Shown here piece after piece: positions 17,580 to 38,001 of a stretch of 64,000 nucleotides of DNA (its first letter is position 1; every line of letters starts with the position of its first letter). The notes beneath the pieces were generated by a model. That model worked only from the letters and a program-made list of their open reading frames with translations, made no database searches and was not told the DNA's origin. The stretch lies in assembly GCF_022267325.1 (NCBI RefSeq), contig NZ_JAIZBG010000001.1, forward strand, positions 1,837,501-1,901,500, written 5' to 3'. The position numbers and the translations under genes were made by a program. The DNA comes from Leptospira sanjuanensis (GTDB taxonomy: Bacteria > Spirochaetota > Leptospiria > Leptospirales > Leptospiraceae).

Positions 17580-19223
17580 ATGACCAAACGCTCGAAATAT
17601 CTATTTTCTTTCCTATTTCTTTTCTTTGCCATTCAGACAGGAATTCAGGCTCAACTCTGGATGCCTCCCGGCAGACAATACATGCATCCCGCAGATCCGT
17701 TTACGTATGATCTCGGGATCAACAAATACCAGAACGACTACTATCTCTATGTCGCACCGACGGTGAACTTCAACTTCGGGGGGGATTTCGGAGCGTCTTT
17801 GACCGTTCCTTTGAACTTTTTGATGTATGACGTCGATCCGAAACAGGAGAATTCCAAAATCGGAAAGTTGCGTTCCTTCGATTACAACGAAAAGAGCGAT
17901 TATCTTCGATTGATCAACAATATCTGGTTCGGACAATACGGAAAATACACACCCGGAGAAGTCACGTATTCCGCGTATTTGGGAAAGATGTTCGACGGTT
18001 ATATCGGACACGGAACGATCGTAAACCGGTACGTCAACAACCAACGACTGGATGTGTACAACGTGGGTCTTCAGGCCGACATCAACAGCGATTACGGAGG
18101 GGTGCAGGTATTTGCGAACTCCATTTACACGAGAGAAGTCAGTTCCGCCCGCGTTTATATCCGTCCTTTCGCCGTAGGATTCAAACTCTTTGATATCATC
18201 ACGGGCCGCGCGAAATTCTTAACCATGTTGACCGTGGGACAGGGAAACGTAGCGGACGAGGCGGGAAGAAAAAAGGTCTACGAAGAAGTAGGAGCGGAAG
18301 AGAAAGAATCTTATCGCGCTTTGATCGAAGATCAAAAGACGAAAGAGAAAAAAGAGGAGATGATACCCGCGGATAAAAAACCGGAAAAGCCGCAGAACCT
18401 CAAAGAACTTTTCAATCAGGATAACTTTAGCAATCGTTTTGCGATCGGATACACGACCGCATTCGACAACAAGGCCCCTTTGGAATTGAAGTTCGATACG
18501 ACCGGAAAACTAAGAGTGGACGACAACAACAATCCTCTCGTAAAATCCACGGAGAAGTTGACGATCACCGGTTTCGACTTCGAATACAAATTGTTAAGCG
18601 CCAAATACATCGAACTCACTCCGTATTACGACGTGAATAAGATCAAACAGATCGACGGAGCGAAAGGAACGCATTACGGAGCAATTCTTCGTTTGGGCGG
18701 CAAGGACATCTATCTTCAGGTAAAACCGGAATACAGAAATATGACCGCCAATTATATTCCGATGTATTTCGACAGTTTCTACGAATTGGAACGCTATCAA
18801 AGCAATCTGCAGAGCAATATCCCGCAGACGAAACTCGAAGCGGCAAAGTTAGCCGATCCCGATGCCGCCAAGGTAAAAGGATACTTTACGACCGTGTTGT
18901 TCAGCTTTTACAGAATCGCCGTCGAATCCAATTACGAAAATTATTCCGGACCGAACAACTCTCGGGTGTTCGTCGGGGTTTATATTCCATTGGGCACCTT
19001 GGTTCTGTTAAACGGATATTATATGAAGAAGGGTTTCGACGAAAACAAGGAAGCCTTTAAACTCGACGATCGTTCTCAAGGCGCCTTGGAACTCGCGATC
19101 AATCTCGGATTTGCAGCGGTTCGTTTGCAGAACGTCCGCAAGTGGGTTTACAATACGACATCGAGTCAATACGAAGCGCAGGACGAACAGAAGGTTCTTT
19201 TTTCGAGCAACTTAACGTTCTAA
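17580..19223 (+). CDS. Putative outer-membrane beta-barrel protein
   Basis: 547 residues with a clear signal peptide (LFSFLFLFFAIQTGIQA-QL). The mature part alternates polar and aromatic residues in short strands such as YYLYVAPTVNFNFGG, VYNVGLQADIN and YIELTPYYDV. A Lys/Glu-rich stretch at about 230-280 could be a soluble loop. The sequence ends VLFSSNLTF, a terminal-Phe strand typical of outer-membrane barrels. I do not recognise a specific family. It is a single gene divergent from metY, and its 3' end overlaps the opposing rsmE by 12 bases. Confidence 0.7.
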   Translation: MTKRSKYLFSFLFLFFAIQTGIQAQLWMPPGRQYMHPADPFTYDLGINKYQNDYYLYVAPTVNFNFGGDFGASLTVPLNFLMYDVDPKQENSKIGKLRSFDYNEKSDYLRLINNIWFGQYGKYTPGEVTYSAYLGKMFDGYIGHGTIVNRYVNNQRLDVYNVGLQADINSDYGGVQVFANSIYTREVSSARVYIRPFAVGFKLFDIITGRAKFLTMLTVGQGNVADEAGRKKVYEEVGAEEKESYRALIEDQKTKEKKEEMIPADKKPEKPQNLKELFNQDNFSNRFAIGYTTAFDNKAPLELKFDTTGKLRVDDNNNPLVKSTEKLTITGFDFEYKLLSAKYIELTPYYDVNKIKQIDGAKGTHYGAILRLGGKDIYLQVKPEYRNMTANYIPMYFDSFYELERYQSNLQSNIPQTKLEAAKLADPDAAKVKGYFTTVLFSFYRIAVESNYENYSGPNNSRVFVGVYIPLGTLVLLNGYYMKKGFDENKEAFKLDDRSQGALELAINLGFAAVRLQNVRKWVYNTTSSQYEAQDEQKVLFSSNLTF

Positions 19224-19994
19224 AAAGAGTTCCGATTCTTCCAGTCGGGCCAAAAGAAACGCGACGGCGGTTTCGGTCCGCAAAACACGGCTGGAAAGGT
19301 GAAGGGTTTGAAATCCTTTTTCTTTCCAAAAATCGATTTCACTTTTGATAAAACCGCTTTCCGGGCCGATAGCCGCCAAAATTTTCAAGGGAGAATCCAT
19401 TCGAAATTCTGCATGCGATTTTTTTTCGCGAATGATTCTCGACGGAGAATCTCCTTTTCGATCTAAAATCCAACGAAGTCCGAAACCGCTTTCCGCGGAA
19501 AGAGTTTCTTCTAAAACAGCGTCCGCTCGTTTTTCGAAATCCCAGCGAACCTTCGGCAGAAAGATATTTTTTCCTTGTTCCATCCCTTCCACAAGTTCCG
19601 ATTCGATTTCGTTTCGATTCCAAATCGGGGAGGTTCGATATTCTTTTCTGGCGTTTTTACTCAGAAAGAAGCGGATTGTCGCCACACCCCAGGTTCCGGC
19701 CAACTGGAGAATCTTCCGAACCGTCGGGGGACGGTTGACCGCGATTAAAAGATGCACTTCCGGAAAACGAGGTTTCGGAATCAGAATCGGTTTGTACGTT
19801 CCGGTCAATGCCTTGGGTCCGATTTCTTCGATCTTAAGTAAACCCAGGCTTTTGTCTAAGAGTCCCGTTTTCAGACGGTCTCCCGATCGTTTATTCAGAA
19901 TTTTGAATATATGTTCGGTGCGTTGCGGATCGTTGATGGAAAAACGGTTCGAGTTTCCGATTCTCCATTCTTCTTTGCAGATTAAAAGATTCAA
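19212..19994 (-). CDS. rsmE: 16S rRNA m3U1498 methyltransferase
   Basis: 260 residues of the SPOUT class. The C-terminal knot signature is visible as AAIGPESGFIKSEIDF and LSSRVLRTETAVAFLLA, and an N-terminal PUA-like segment includes HIFKILNKRSGDRL. It methylates U1498 of 16S rRNA. The start appears to be TTG, with no obvious ribosome binding site. The preceding gene ends 15 bases upstream, so translation may depend on coupling from the zinc-ribbon gene. The residues are somewhat divergent, but the key motifs are intact. Confidence 0.88.
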   Translation of the reverse strand: MNLLICKEEWRIGNSNRFSINDPQRTEHIFKILNKRSGDRLKTGLLDKSLGLLKIEEIGPKALTGTYKPILIPKPRFPEVHLLIAVNRPPTVRKILQLAGTWGVATIRFFLSKNARKEYRTSPIWNRNEIESELVEGMEQGKNIFLPKVRWDFEKRADAVLEETLSAESGFGLRWILDRKGDSPSRIIREKKSHAEFRMDSPLKILAAIGPESGFIKSEIDFWKEKGFQTLHLSSRVLRTETAVAFLLARLEESELFLER

Positions 19995-20009
19995 GGGAAG
20001 AGGACGCGC

Positions 20010-20501
<492 letters not shown>

Positions 20502-20504
20502 TTT

Positions 20505-21347
<843 letters not shown>

Positions 21348-21480
21348 GTAAGCGGATATTTGAATTTTACTTATCAGACGTATATAAATCATACGCTGGT
21401 CGTAAAATCCTATGTGTATTATCGGGAATAATAGACTCCAGATTGAATGAATGCACCACTTTTTATTCAAAAATCCGATA

Positions 21481-22779
<1,299 letters not shown>

Positions 22780-22875
22780 AGTGTATAATACCTCGTTTGA
22801 AACTGAAAATACTGTTGTAGGAATCTAGGATTCTGTCGATTTCTTTACTATCGGATTCGTAAAGGAGAAGGAAAA

Positions 22876-23394
22876 ATGGGAGAAGGGTCACTCTCACAGG
22901 AAGATATAGACGCCCTTTTGACGGGCGGAGGCGGTGACGCCGCACCTGGAGCCGGAAGCGGATCCGATTTTAATCTCAGTGGAGAATTGGATTCTCTGTT
23001 GGGTGGAGGAGGCGATGCTCCCGGAGGCGGAGGGGGCGGATCGGATGCGCCTTCCTTTGCGGATATTTCCGCGGCGCTTGGACCTTCTTCGACCCCTGCA
23101 CCTTCCGCGCCAAGACCGGCTTCTCGTCAAGCTTCGCCGTCTCAATCCACGAACTTAAACTTACTGATGGACGTAAACCTGGCTCTTACGGTGGAGTTGG
23201 GAAGAACCAATATGTTTATCAAGGACGTAAACGGTCTGAACGAGGGTGTTGTCGTAGAATTGGATAAGAATGTCGGCGAAGATTTAGATATTCTTGCCAA
23301 CGGCCGCTTGGTCGGAAGAGGTAAGCTCGTCGCGATGGACGACTTTTACGGGATTCAAATTACGGAGATCGTGGAACAAAGCAGAAGACTTTGA
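22876..23394 (+). CDS. fliN: Flagellar motor switch protein FliN
   Basis: 172 residues. The C-terminal 80 residues are the SpoA/FliN domain (LLMDVNLALTVELGRT, VVELDKNVGEDLDILANG, GKLVAMDDFYGIQITEI). It is preceded by a Gly/Ala/Pro-rich linker and an N-terminal SLSQEDIDALL peptide resembling the CheY-binding peptide of FliM. It is longer than E. coli FliN (about 137) because of that extension and lacks the CheC-like middle of FliY. It forms the lower C-ring and binds export components. AAGGAG upstream marks the start. Divergent from the AAA gene. Confidence 0.93.
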   Translation: MGEGSLSQEDIDALLTGGGGDAAPGAGSGSDFNLSGELDSLLGGGGDAPGGGGGGSDAPSFADISAALGPSSTPAPSAPRPASRQASPSQSTNLNLLMDVNLALTVELGRTNMFIKDVNGLNEGVVVELDKNVGEDLDILANGRLVGRGKLVAMDDFYGIQITEIVEQSRRL

Positions 23395-23397
23395 TTT

Positions 23398-23524
23398 GTA
23401 TGAGTTCCCACATCCAATCGAATATCGAACGAATTCGTCGTAATCAGAAATTCGTATGAGTTCCCACAAATTTGGAAAATTCCGTGACTTCTTCTCCTTC
23501 TCCGTTTTTGTATGAGTTCCCACA
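23398..23524. repeat. Three GTATGAGTTCCCACA repeats at exact 56-base spacing
   Basis: Identical 15-base copies start at 23398, 23454 and 23510, all in one orientation. On the other strand they read TGTGGGAACTCATAC, identical to the copy at 5514. The 41 bases between copies show no clear similarity to each other. The array fills the gap between the converging fliN and SPFH genes. Confidence 0.75.
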
Positions 23525-23555
23525 CGGAGATTCGTCATACGACAAAATCTCCGTG
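23523..23555. terminator. Strong hairpin between converging genes
   Basis: CACGGAGAT at 23523 pairs perfectly with ATCTCCGTG at 23547-23555. TCGT/ACGA pairing inside the loop can extend the stem. It overlaps the end of the third GAGTTCCCACA repeat. There is no T-run, so intrinsic termination is uncertain, but its place between convergent fliN and the SPFH gene fits. Confidence 0.45.
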
Positions 23556-23573
23556 CTTCGACAAAATCGAATC

Positions 23574-24506
<933 letters not shown>

Positions 24507-24507
24507 C

Positions 24508-25455
<948 letters not shown>

Positions 25456-25490
25456 AGTATCTCCTTTTTATTTTTTATTTCAGAATGAAT

Positions 25491-25955
<465 letters not shown>

Positions 25956-25972
25956 GAAAGACGCATTCTCCC

Positions 25973-26003
<31 letters not shown>

Positions 26004-26004
26004 G

Positions 26005-26040
<36 letters not shown>

Positions 26041-26065
26041 CGGACGGAACTATCCAGAGAAAGGC

Positions 26066-26506
26066 ATGAAAAAGAAACTTCTTCTCGGATTCGTTTTAGC
26101 GCTCTTCCTCCTGCAATTCCTACCTTTAAACCCTCCCGGTGGAGACAATCGAGAGGAGATCGAAACCTCCGATGAAGTCAAAAAAATATTGAGGAAATCC
26201 TGTTACGACTGTCACTCCGATCTGACGGTCTGGCCTTGGTATTCCAAAATTTTTCCGGTCAATGCGTATCTCTATCATCATGTGGAAGAAGGAAAAGCGG
26301 AACTTAATTTTTCGCAGTGGAAGACTTTGACGAAAAAGGAAAAATCCACGAGAGGCGATTCGATTTTGGAAACCCTCGAAGAAGGAGAAATGCCTCCGGC
26401 GGATTACGTGCTTTTTCATCCATCCGCAAAAATCTCCCCGGAAGAATTGGACGTTTTGAAAAACTGGATTCAAGACCTGGAAGAAGAGTATCAGAAAGAA
26501 GAATGA
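26066..26506 (+). CDS. Haem-binding domain protein (Haem_bd family)
   Basis: 146 residues. An N-terminal hydrophobic signal or anchor (LLLGFVLALFLLQFLPL) is followed by SCYDCHSD, a CxxCH c-type haem site. WPWYSKIFPVNAYLYHHVEEGKAELNFSQW is the recognisable family core (positions about 55-85). A later GEMPPADY may supply a Met ligand. It is a small periplasmic cytochrome-like protein of unknown partner. It is followed 22 bases later by argH, apparently in the same transcript. Confidence 0.85.
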   Translation: MKKKLLLGFVLALFLLQFLPLNPPGGDNREEIETSDEVKKILRKSCYDCHSDLTVWPWYSKIFPVNAYLYHHVEEGKAELNFSQWKTLTKKEKSTRGDSILETLEEGEMPPADYVLFHPSAKISPEELDVLKNWIQDLEEEYQKEE

Positions 26507-26528
26507 AAAATAATCTGGCAAAGACGTT

Positions 26529-27937
26529 ATGACTGGGAAAGACAAAAAACTCTGGGGCGGAAGATTTCAGGAAAAGGCTTCTTCGATCATGGAACGGATC
26601 GGAGAATCCGTATCCTTCGATCATAAACTTTATAAGGAAGACATTCAAGGCAGCATCGCGCACGCAAGAATGCTGAAACAAATCGGCATCTTAAACGCAG
26701 AAGAATTGTCCAAGATAGAAACTTCCCTCGACCAAATCAAAACCGAACTCGAAGAAGGAAAGCTCGAATTCAAAAGCGAGCTCGAAGACGTTCACATGCA
26801 CATCGAATCCCGATTGACCGAACTCATCGGCGAGACCGGAAAAAAATTGCATACGGCCAGATCGAGAAACGATCAAGTAACTCAGGACGTACGGCTTTAT
26901 ATCCTTCATCAAGGAAAAGAAATTTTAAAATCCATCGTATCGCTCCGACGTTCTTTGTATGAAAAAGCCAAACAAAGCGTGGACGTAATCCTACCGGGTT
27001 ATACGCATTTGCAGGTCGCGCAACCGATCCGTGCTTCTCAATATCTTCTTTCCTGGTTTTGGGCCTTGGAGAGAGATCAGGAATTTTTTCGGTTTGCGCT
27101 CAAGGCTTCGGAAGAATTGGCCTTGGGAAGCGGAGCGATGGCCGGCGTGAATTACCCGACCGATCGGGAATTCTTACGAAAAGAATTGGGGCTTTCTAAA
27201 ATTTCCCACAACTCTATGGACGGGGTTTCCAGCCGGGATCATATCCTGCAATTTCTATTCGCTTGTTCGCAGTGGATGATCCACGCGTCCCGGATCTGCG
27301 AAGATATCATTTTGTATTCTTCGCAAGAGTTCGGAATTTTGCGTTTGCCCGATTCGTTGACGACCGGTTCTTCCATTATGCCTCAAAAGAAGAATCCCGA
27401 TATAGCCGAACTCATCCGCGGAAAAGCGGGAAGGGTCATCGGAAATCTGAATCATCTTCTCGTGATGCTTAAGGGATTGCCTTCCACTTACAATCGAGAT
27501 CTGCAGGAAGACAAGTTGGCTCTCTTTGATTCGATCGAAACCGTCGGGATCAGCTTGGAAGGAATTCGGGAAATGATCGAGGGTTGGGTTTGGGTTCCGG
27601 AAAGGGCGGAATCTTCTTTAAAAAACGGATTTGCTACCGCCACCGATCTCGCGGATTTTCTCGTGGACCAAAAGAAAATTCCGTTTCGAACCGCCCACGA
27701 GCTTGTGGGGACGCTCGTCGGTTTATGTGTGGAACGAAAAAAGACCTTGTTCGATATACCGGAATCGGATCGAATTTCGATTTCCGAACATTTTGCGGGA
27801 AAGGAATACGAGGACGCCGTCTCTCTTTCTCTTTCCACCGATAAAAAAATATCTTATGGAGGAACTTCCAAACAAAGACAAGAAGAGCAGTTAAAAATTG
27901 CGCTGGAATCTTTACGGGAAGCCGAAACATTGTTTGT

Positions 27938-27941
<4 letters not shown>
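26529..27941 (+). CDS. argH: Argininosuccinate lyase
   Basis: A 470-residue enzyme splitting argininosuccinate into arginine and fumarate. Seen are LWGGRFQEK at the N-terminus, [39 protein letters not shown] and the fumarase/aspartase superfamily signature [12 protein letters not shown]. The length is normal. The last base run overlaps the next gene as ATGA, so a cyclophilin lipoprotein is coupled to it. Confidence 0.95.
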
Positions 27942-28809
<868 letters not shown>

Positions 28810-28813
<4 letters not shown>

Positions 28814-29439
28814 GCGCCGCGCCGAACAAAGCTCAGGCGGGATTGTATCTCGCCGTGGTTCAGGAACTGGCGAGTTATTCCGCCGGTTCCAGCACGAGCC
28901 GCATCCTGGACCGCTTGTCTTTGCTTCCTGCACACGATCAGGATTCGAGAACCGCCGTCTTGGAAACGAGCGCAGGGAAGAATCTTCCGGATCGTTTGGT
29001 GGGAATTCTGAAACTTTTTCGGATCATCCATTCCAAACGTCAGGAAGTGCATTCCTTTTACGAAACGGCGATGTCGAAATACGGAACGATCAATTCCCTC
29101 ACTGCAAAACGAAGACCGACCGACGACGAAGCCAAGATCAAACAGATTCTGACGGATTATATTCTAAAAATTGAATCTTTTTTCGAAAAGAACGATATCG
29201 GGGACGAAGCGCTCATCAAGGAGATCAATCGGTTTCTGACGGAGCTCGAATCCTTCAATTTGTTAAACGAAGACAACCTTTCCTCGTTGATTCTTTCCTC
29301 GAAGGCGATCTCTCTGATTCAACCTCCCATGGAAAAGCTTATTTCCTGTTACGACGACTATGAAAAAGTGGAACCGATCCTCAAACGATTGATCCGAATT
29401 GCGGAAATGCTCATAGAAGACGCCAAATCTCCGGGGTAA
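28810..29439 (+). CDS. Conserved helical protein of unknown function
   Basis: 209 residues, soluble and almost all helical by eye, with no signal peptide. An N-terminal segment (AGLYLAVVQELASYSAG) is followed by repeated amphipathic helices with many Lys, Glu and Leu. I do not recognise a family. The ATG overlaps the cyclophilin stop, and the next gene starts 52 bases later. It lies three genes upstream of fliM in the same direction, but nothing in the sequence shows a flagellar role. Confidence 0.65.
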
Positions 29440-29491
29440 AAAACCGTATTTTTTCGCGGCTTTTGGGAGAAATTGCCGAAAATAAACCAGA

Positions 29492-31494
<2,003 letters not shown>

Positions 31495-31504
31495 GAGAAC
31501 GCAT

Positions 31505-31534
31505 AAAAAAAGCGGTTTAACGCCGCCTTTTAAA
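31505..31534. terminator. Hairpin after fliM
   Basis: AAAAAAGCGG and CCGCCTTTT flank a short loop. The GCGG/CCGC stem is short but has A and T runs on the two sides, so it could act for fliM and for the converging ferredoxin gene. Confidence 0.5.
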
Positions 31535-31587
31535 ATTCGAAGAAGGCTTCTTGCGGGAAGCCGCTCGACCAGGTTAGGATTTGGAAA

Positions 31588-31809
<222 letters not shown>

Positions 31810-32053
31810 AGGCCTCGATTCTCCTGGGTTGGTTCTCCCGGTCGCTTAAAAAACAGGTTCCAAGATCAATTTTCTAATCACTACTTAGACGGCAAGTCCT
31901 TTTCTTAGGTTCTTCCTTTAGGAAAAGCGTCGTTTGAGTCCGTTTCGGTAGAATTCGGGATACTAGATTATGGAAAACAGGGAAAACTGTGGACTTGAAA
32001 TAAATTTCATGCTACTTTGCCCGGAATAGAATTTGTAAATGGGAGAACCCGAA

Positions 32054-32983
<930 letters not shown>

Positions 32984-33010
32984 GAAAGTTCGAGTTTCAC
33001 TTTTTCAAGG

Positions 33011-33052
33011 AACCTCGGTTTCGTTTTTGTTAAGCGAAGTCGGGGTTTTTTG
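33011..33052 (+). terminator. Terminator after the FecR lipoprotein gene
   Basis: AACCTCGGTTTCG pairs imperfectly with CGAAGTCGGGGTT around a short T-rich loop, and a run of T follows. It begins about 27 bases after the stop codon. Confidence 0.7.
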
Positions 33053-33089
33053 TTTTAGGTAGAATGTTTGGGATCGAAGAGAGAAATTT

Positions 33090-33250
33090 GTCGGAGTTCC
33101 GACGAAGCCACGTCCAAAAAGATACTTGCAAATAGAATGATTTTCTGATATAGGAAAATTCGTCTGAAATTTCTTCCCGCCACCTCTCCCCTCCACCCAA
33201 AAACTGGGTGGGGCGCAAAAATTTCACGGAAAAATTGTCGGAACTCCGAC
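33090..33250. repeat. MITE-like intergenic element, copy A
   Basis: Ends are GTCGGAGTTCCGAC (33090-33103) and GTCGGAACTCCGAC (33237-33250): exact reverse complements of each other and each a near-perfect palindrome. Inside is a CCACCC...GGGTGG inverted repeat. A diverged second copy lies at 51495-51642. No coding frame inside is convincing. It fills the gap between the FecR gene terminator and the 3' end of the SemiSWEET gene. Confidence 0.7.
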
Positions 33251-33256
33251 AAAACC

Positions 33257-33523
<267 letters not shown>

Positions 33524-33541
33524 GTCGGTTTAAAAATCCGT

Positions 33542-33943
<402 letters not shown>

Positions 33944-34039
33944 GAATAGTTCCTTGATGACCAGACTTTTCGATCTCTCCACAGCGAAAATTCTTTTTCC
34001 CAAATCCGAGTCCGTATCAAAGTCCCAAAGAGGGGTGGA

Positions 34040-35857
<1,818 letters not shown>

Positions 35858-35862
35858 AGCCG

Positions 35863-37134
35863 TTAAGCGGGACTTTCGATCTTATATACTTTTACGGCCT
35901 GCGACTTTCCTTTTACCTTGACCTCGTCCAAAAATTCATGTTGAAATCGGTCCTTGTCTTTGAGCGATGCGATCGTGACTTCGCTCGCGATGATCGAACA
36001 TTTGAATTCTTTCGTTAAACCTTCTACTCTGGAAGCCAAGTTCACGCTGTCTCCGATCACAGTTCCTTCCATGCGGTTTTCGTGCCCGATGATTCCGAGC
36101 ATCAGATGTCCCGTATGAATACCGATTCCGATATCGATCGGATCCTGATTCTTTTCCTTTCGAAGTTCGTTGAATCGACGTAAGGCGCGCATCATAGCGA
36201 GAGAAGCTTCCACTGCGTCCTCGGCTCGCGAAGGAAAGATCGCCATGATCGCGTCTCCGATAAACTTATCGATAAACCCGTGGTGTTCTTTGATGACGGG
36301 CGCGATCATTCCCAAGTAATCGTTGATAAATCGAAAGTTTTCATTCGGCGTCATCGTTTCCGAAAGAGTCGTAAAACCACGAATGTCCGAGAACATAACA
36401 GTCATAAGACCTTCGGTTTGATCGGCAAGCTGCGTTTCCAGAATCGATCGTTTGCTCAAAAGAGAAAGGAGTTCTTTCGGAACGAAACGACTGTAAGCTT
36501 CGGATAATTGCTGCTGCGTATGATAGGCCGCGGCGTTTTCGATCGCGACCGCGATCTGATTTCCTACGATGCTCAAAATCATTTCGTCCAAAAGTTTGAA
36601 CGCGTTGATTTCCGCGCTTTCCACTGCAAAGACGCCGAGCAACTTTTCCTTTACGAGAAGCGGAATCGCGATCTGACTCTTTGCGTCCTTTAATCCGGGA
36701 AGTTCGATTTTCTTTTCTTCCATTCCCAAAGATTGTCCGACCTGACCCGCATAGCGCATCTGCGTGCTGATTCCGACCATTCGCATGATCTTTCTTTTTT
36801 TTGCGACGACTCCGATCACACCTTTGCCGAATTCTACGGTAGCCCCGATTCCGCCTTCTTCGTAACCGCGGCTTGCTACCACCTTGAGAATTTCGGAATT
36901 TTCTTCGACCATCAGAATCATTGCGTGTTTGAACCCGAAAACCTCGTCCATGACTTTCATGATTCGTTCAAAAATTAGATCCAAATCCAGAGTGTTGAGG
37001 ATTTCGGAGGAGATCGATTGAATGATCTCCACTTCTCTGGTTTTCCGGTTCAGCTTCTGGTTGAGTTCTTCGATTCCTTTTTGGTTCTCGACAAACTGCT
37101 TTTTGAAGTCTTCGATTTCCTGTTCGTTCGGCAC
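35863..37134 (-). CDS. GAF-domain adenylate/guanylate cyclase
   Basis: 423 residues. An N-terminal coiled coil (about 1-45) is followed by a GAF domain (about 45-205) and a class III cyclase domain: MFSDIRGFTTLSE with the metal Asp, FIDKFIGDAIMAIF, and GTVIGDSVNLASRVEG. The Lys in DKFIGD, the Asp before SVN and the NxxxR transition-state residues are present, which favours ATP as substrate. There is no membrane segment, so it is probably a soluble cAMP-forming sensor. It is the last gene of an operon with two flavin-split-barrel proteins, one base after the preceding gene. Confidence 0.9.
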   Translation of the reverse strand: MPNEQEIEDFKKQFVENQKGIEELNQKLNRKTREVEIIQSISSEILNTLDLDLIFERIMKVMDEVFGFKHAMILMVEENSEILKVVASRGYEEGGIGATVEFGKGVIGVVAKKRKIMRMVGISTQMRYAGQVGQSLGMEEKKIELPGLKDAKSQIAIPLLVKEKLLGVFAVESAEINAFKLLDEMILSIVGNQIAVAIENAAAYHTQQQLSEAYSRFVPKELLSLLSKRSILETQLADQTEGLMTVMFSDIRGFTTLSETMTPNENFRFINDYLGMIAPVIKEHHGFIDKFIGDAIMAIFPSRAEDAVEASLAMMRALRRFNELRKEKNQDPIDIGIGIHTGHLMLGIIGHENRMEGTVIGDSVNLASRVEGLTKEFKCSIIASEVTIASLKDKDRFQHEFLDEVKVKGKSQAVKVYKIESPA

Positions 37135-37135
37135 G

Positions 37136-37540
37136 TTATGCTTCCTTCGCTTCCGAAAGAATTCTCGCGGAGCGTACCTCGAATATATCGGCCGCCTTCA
37201 ACTTGAACACTTCGCTCATCCCCGACATGGATGCGATCGCTTCCAACTGCATTTCCATCGCGTCGAACAAATCGCCTTCGGTTTCGGTTCTTTGATAGTA
37301 GATCTCTAAAATCCATGGTTCGAGGGTTTCGGGATTCAAAACCTGCAACATTGCGTAACGGTTTTCCACGGAATTGATATGCGTTTTCCCGAAAAATTGA
37401 TTCGAGATCGCCACATGAGAAGAATCCACCTGATAGACTTGGCTTACGATGGTTGCGTTCGGAATCCCTTCCTTGGAAGAAGTTACCATGATGCTAGGAA
37501 CGATTCCTTGAAGACAGGGTTGTAGTGTTTCCGGTATCAT
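37136..37540 (-). CDS. Pyridoxamine 5'-phosphate oxidase-like split-barrel protein, second
   Basis: 134 residues. The N-terminal segment IVPSIMVTSSKEGIPNATIVSQVYQVD is the typical first hairpin of PNPOx-like flavin split barrels, followed by VAISNQFFGKTHINSVENRY. It ends with a helical tail. It may bind FMN, haem or F420-like cofactors, but the ligand cannot be read from the sequence. It overlaps the preceding gene by four bases and the cyclase follows after one base. Confidence 0.75.
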   Translation of the reverse strand: MIPETLQPCLQGIVPSIMVTSSKEGIPNATIVSQVYQVDSSHVAISNQFFGKTHINSVENRYAMLQVLNPETLEPWILEIYYQRTETEGDLFDAMEMQLEAIASMSGMSEVFKLKAADIFEVRSARILSEAKEA

Positions 37541-38001
37541 TTCAGTTTTTCCCCCGCTTTGGCTCCGGGCGATTGGTCGAAAAGTTCCGACAATTCGAAT
37601 GTGATTGCGGTTGCGGGTTTAAGAATGTATTTTCCCCAGCCTTCCCCCGCCTTTGGTCCGAAGAACATCGCACTGGTTTCCGAGCCGGCGTTTCGAACGG
37701 CGGTCATGAGTTCGTAATCGGAGTCCGCGCATTCGCTTTTACGGATTACGTTTCCTTTGAATTGTCTGGTTTGAAAGGAAGACATGTGTGCGACCGTAAC
37801 GGCGATTTGTCCGTTGTCCTCTATGTCTTTCAGACATTGTGATACGACGACGTTCGGAATCAGAACGGTCATTTGTTTCTGATTTTCTTCGAGTCGAATT
37901 CCGAATCCTCTTGCGAAATGCGGTCTTCGTTCTCCATCTCGCGTCGCTACGCTGATGGATAAGGGGCCGATGAGATCGCCCATATCTTCTTGAGATAACA
38001 T
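37537..38001 (-). CDS. Pyridoxamine 5'-phosphate oxidase-like split-barrel protein, first
   Basis: 154 residues. LSISVATRDGERRPHFARGFGIRL is the opening strand pair of the split-barrel fold, followed by MTVLIPNVVVSQCLKDIEDNGQIAVTVA and QTRQFKGNVIRK, which match the PNPOx-like family. It heads the three-gene operon that ends with the GAF-cyclase. There is a long AT-rich region upstream. Substrate and cofactor unknown. Confidence 0.78.
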   Translation of the reverse strand: MLSQEDMGDLIGPLSISVATRDGERRPHFARGFGIRLEENQKQMTVLIPNVVVSQCLKDIEDNGQIAVTVAHMSSFQTRQFKGNVIRKSECADSDYELMTAVRNAGSETSAMFFGPKAGEGWGKYILKPATAITFELSELFDQSPGAKAGEKLK

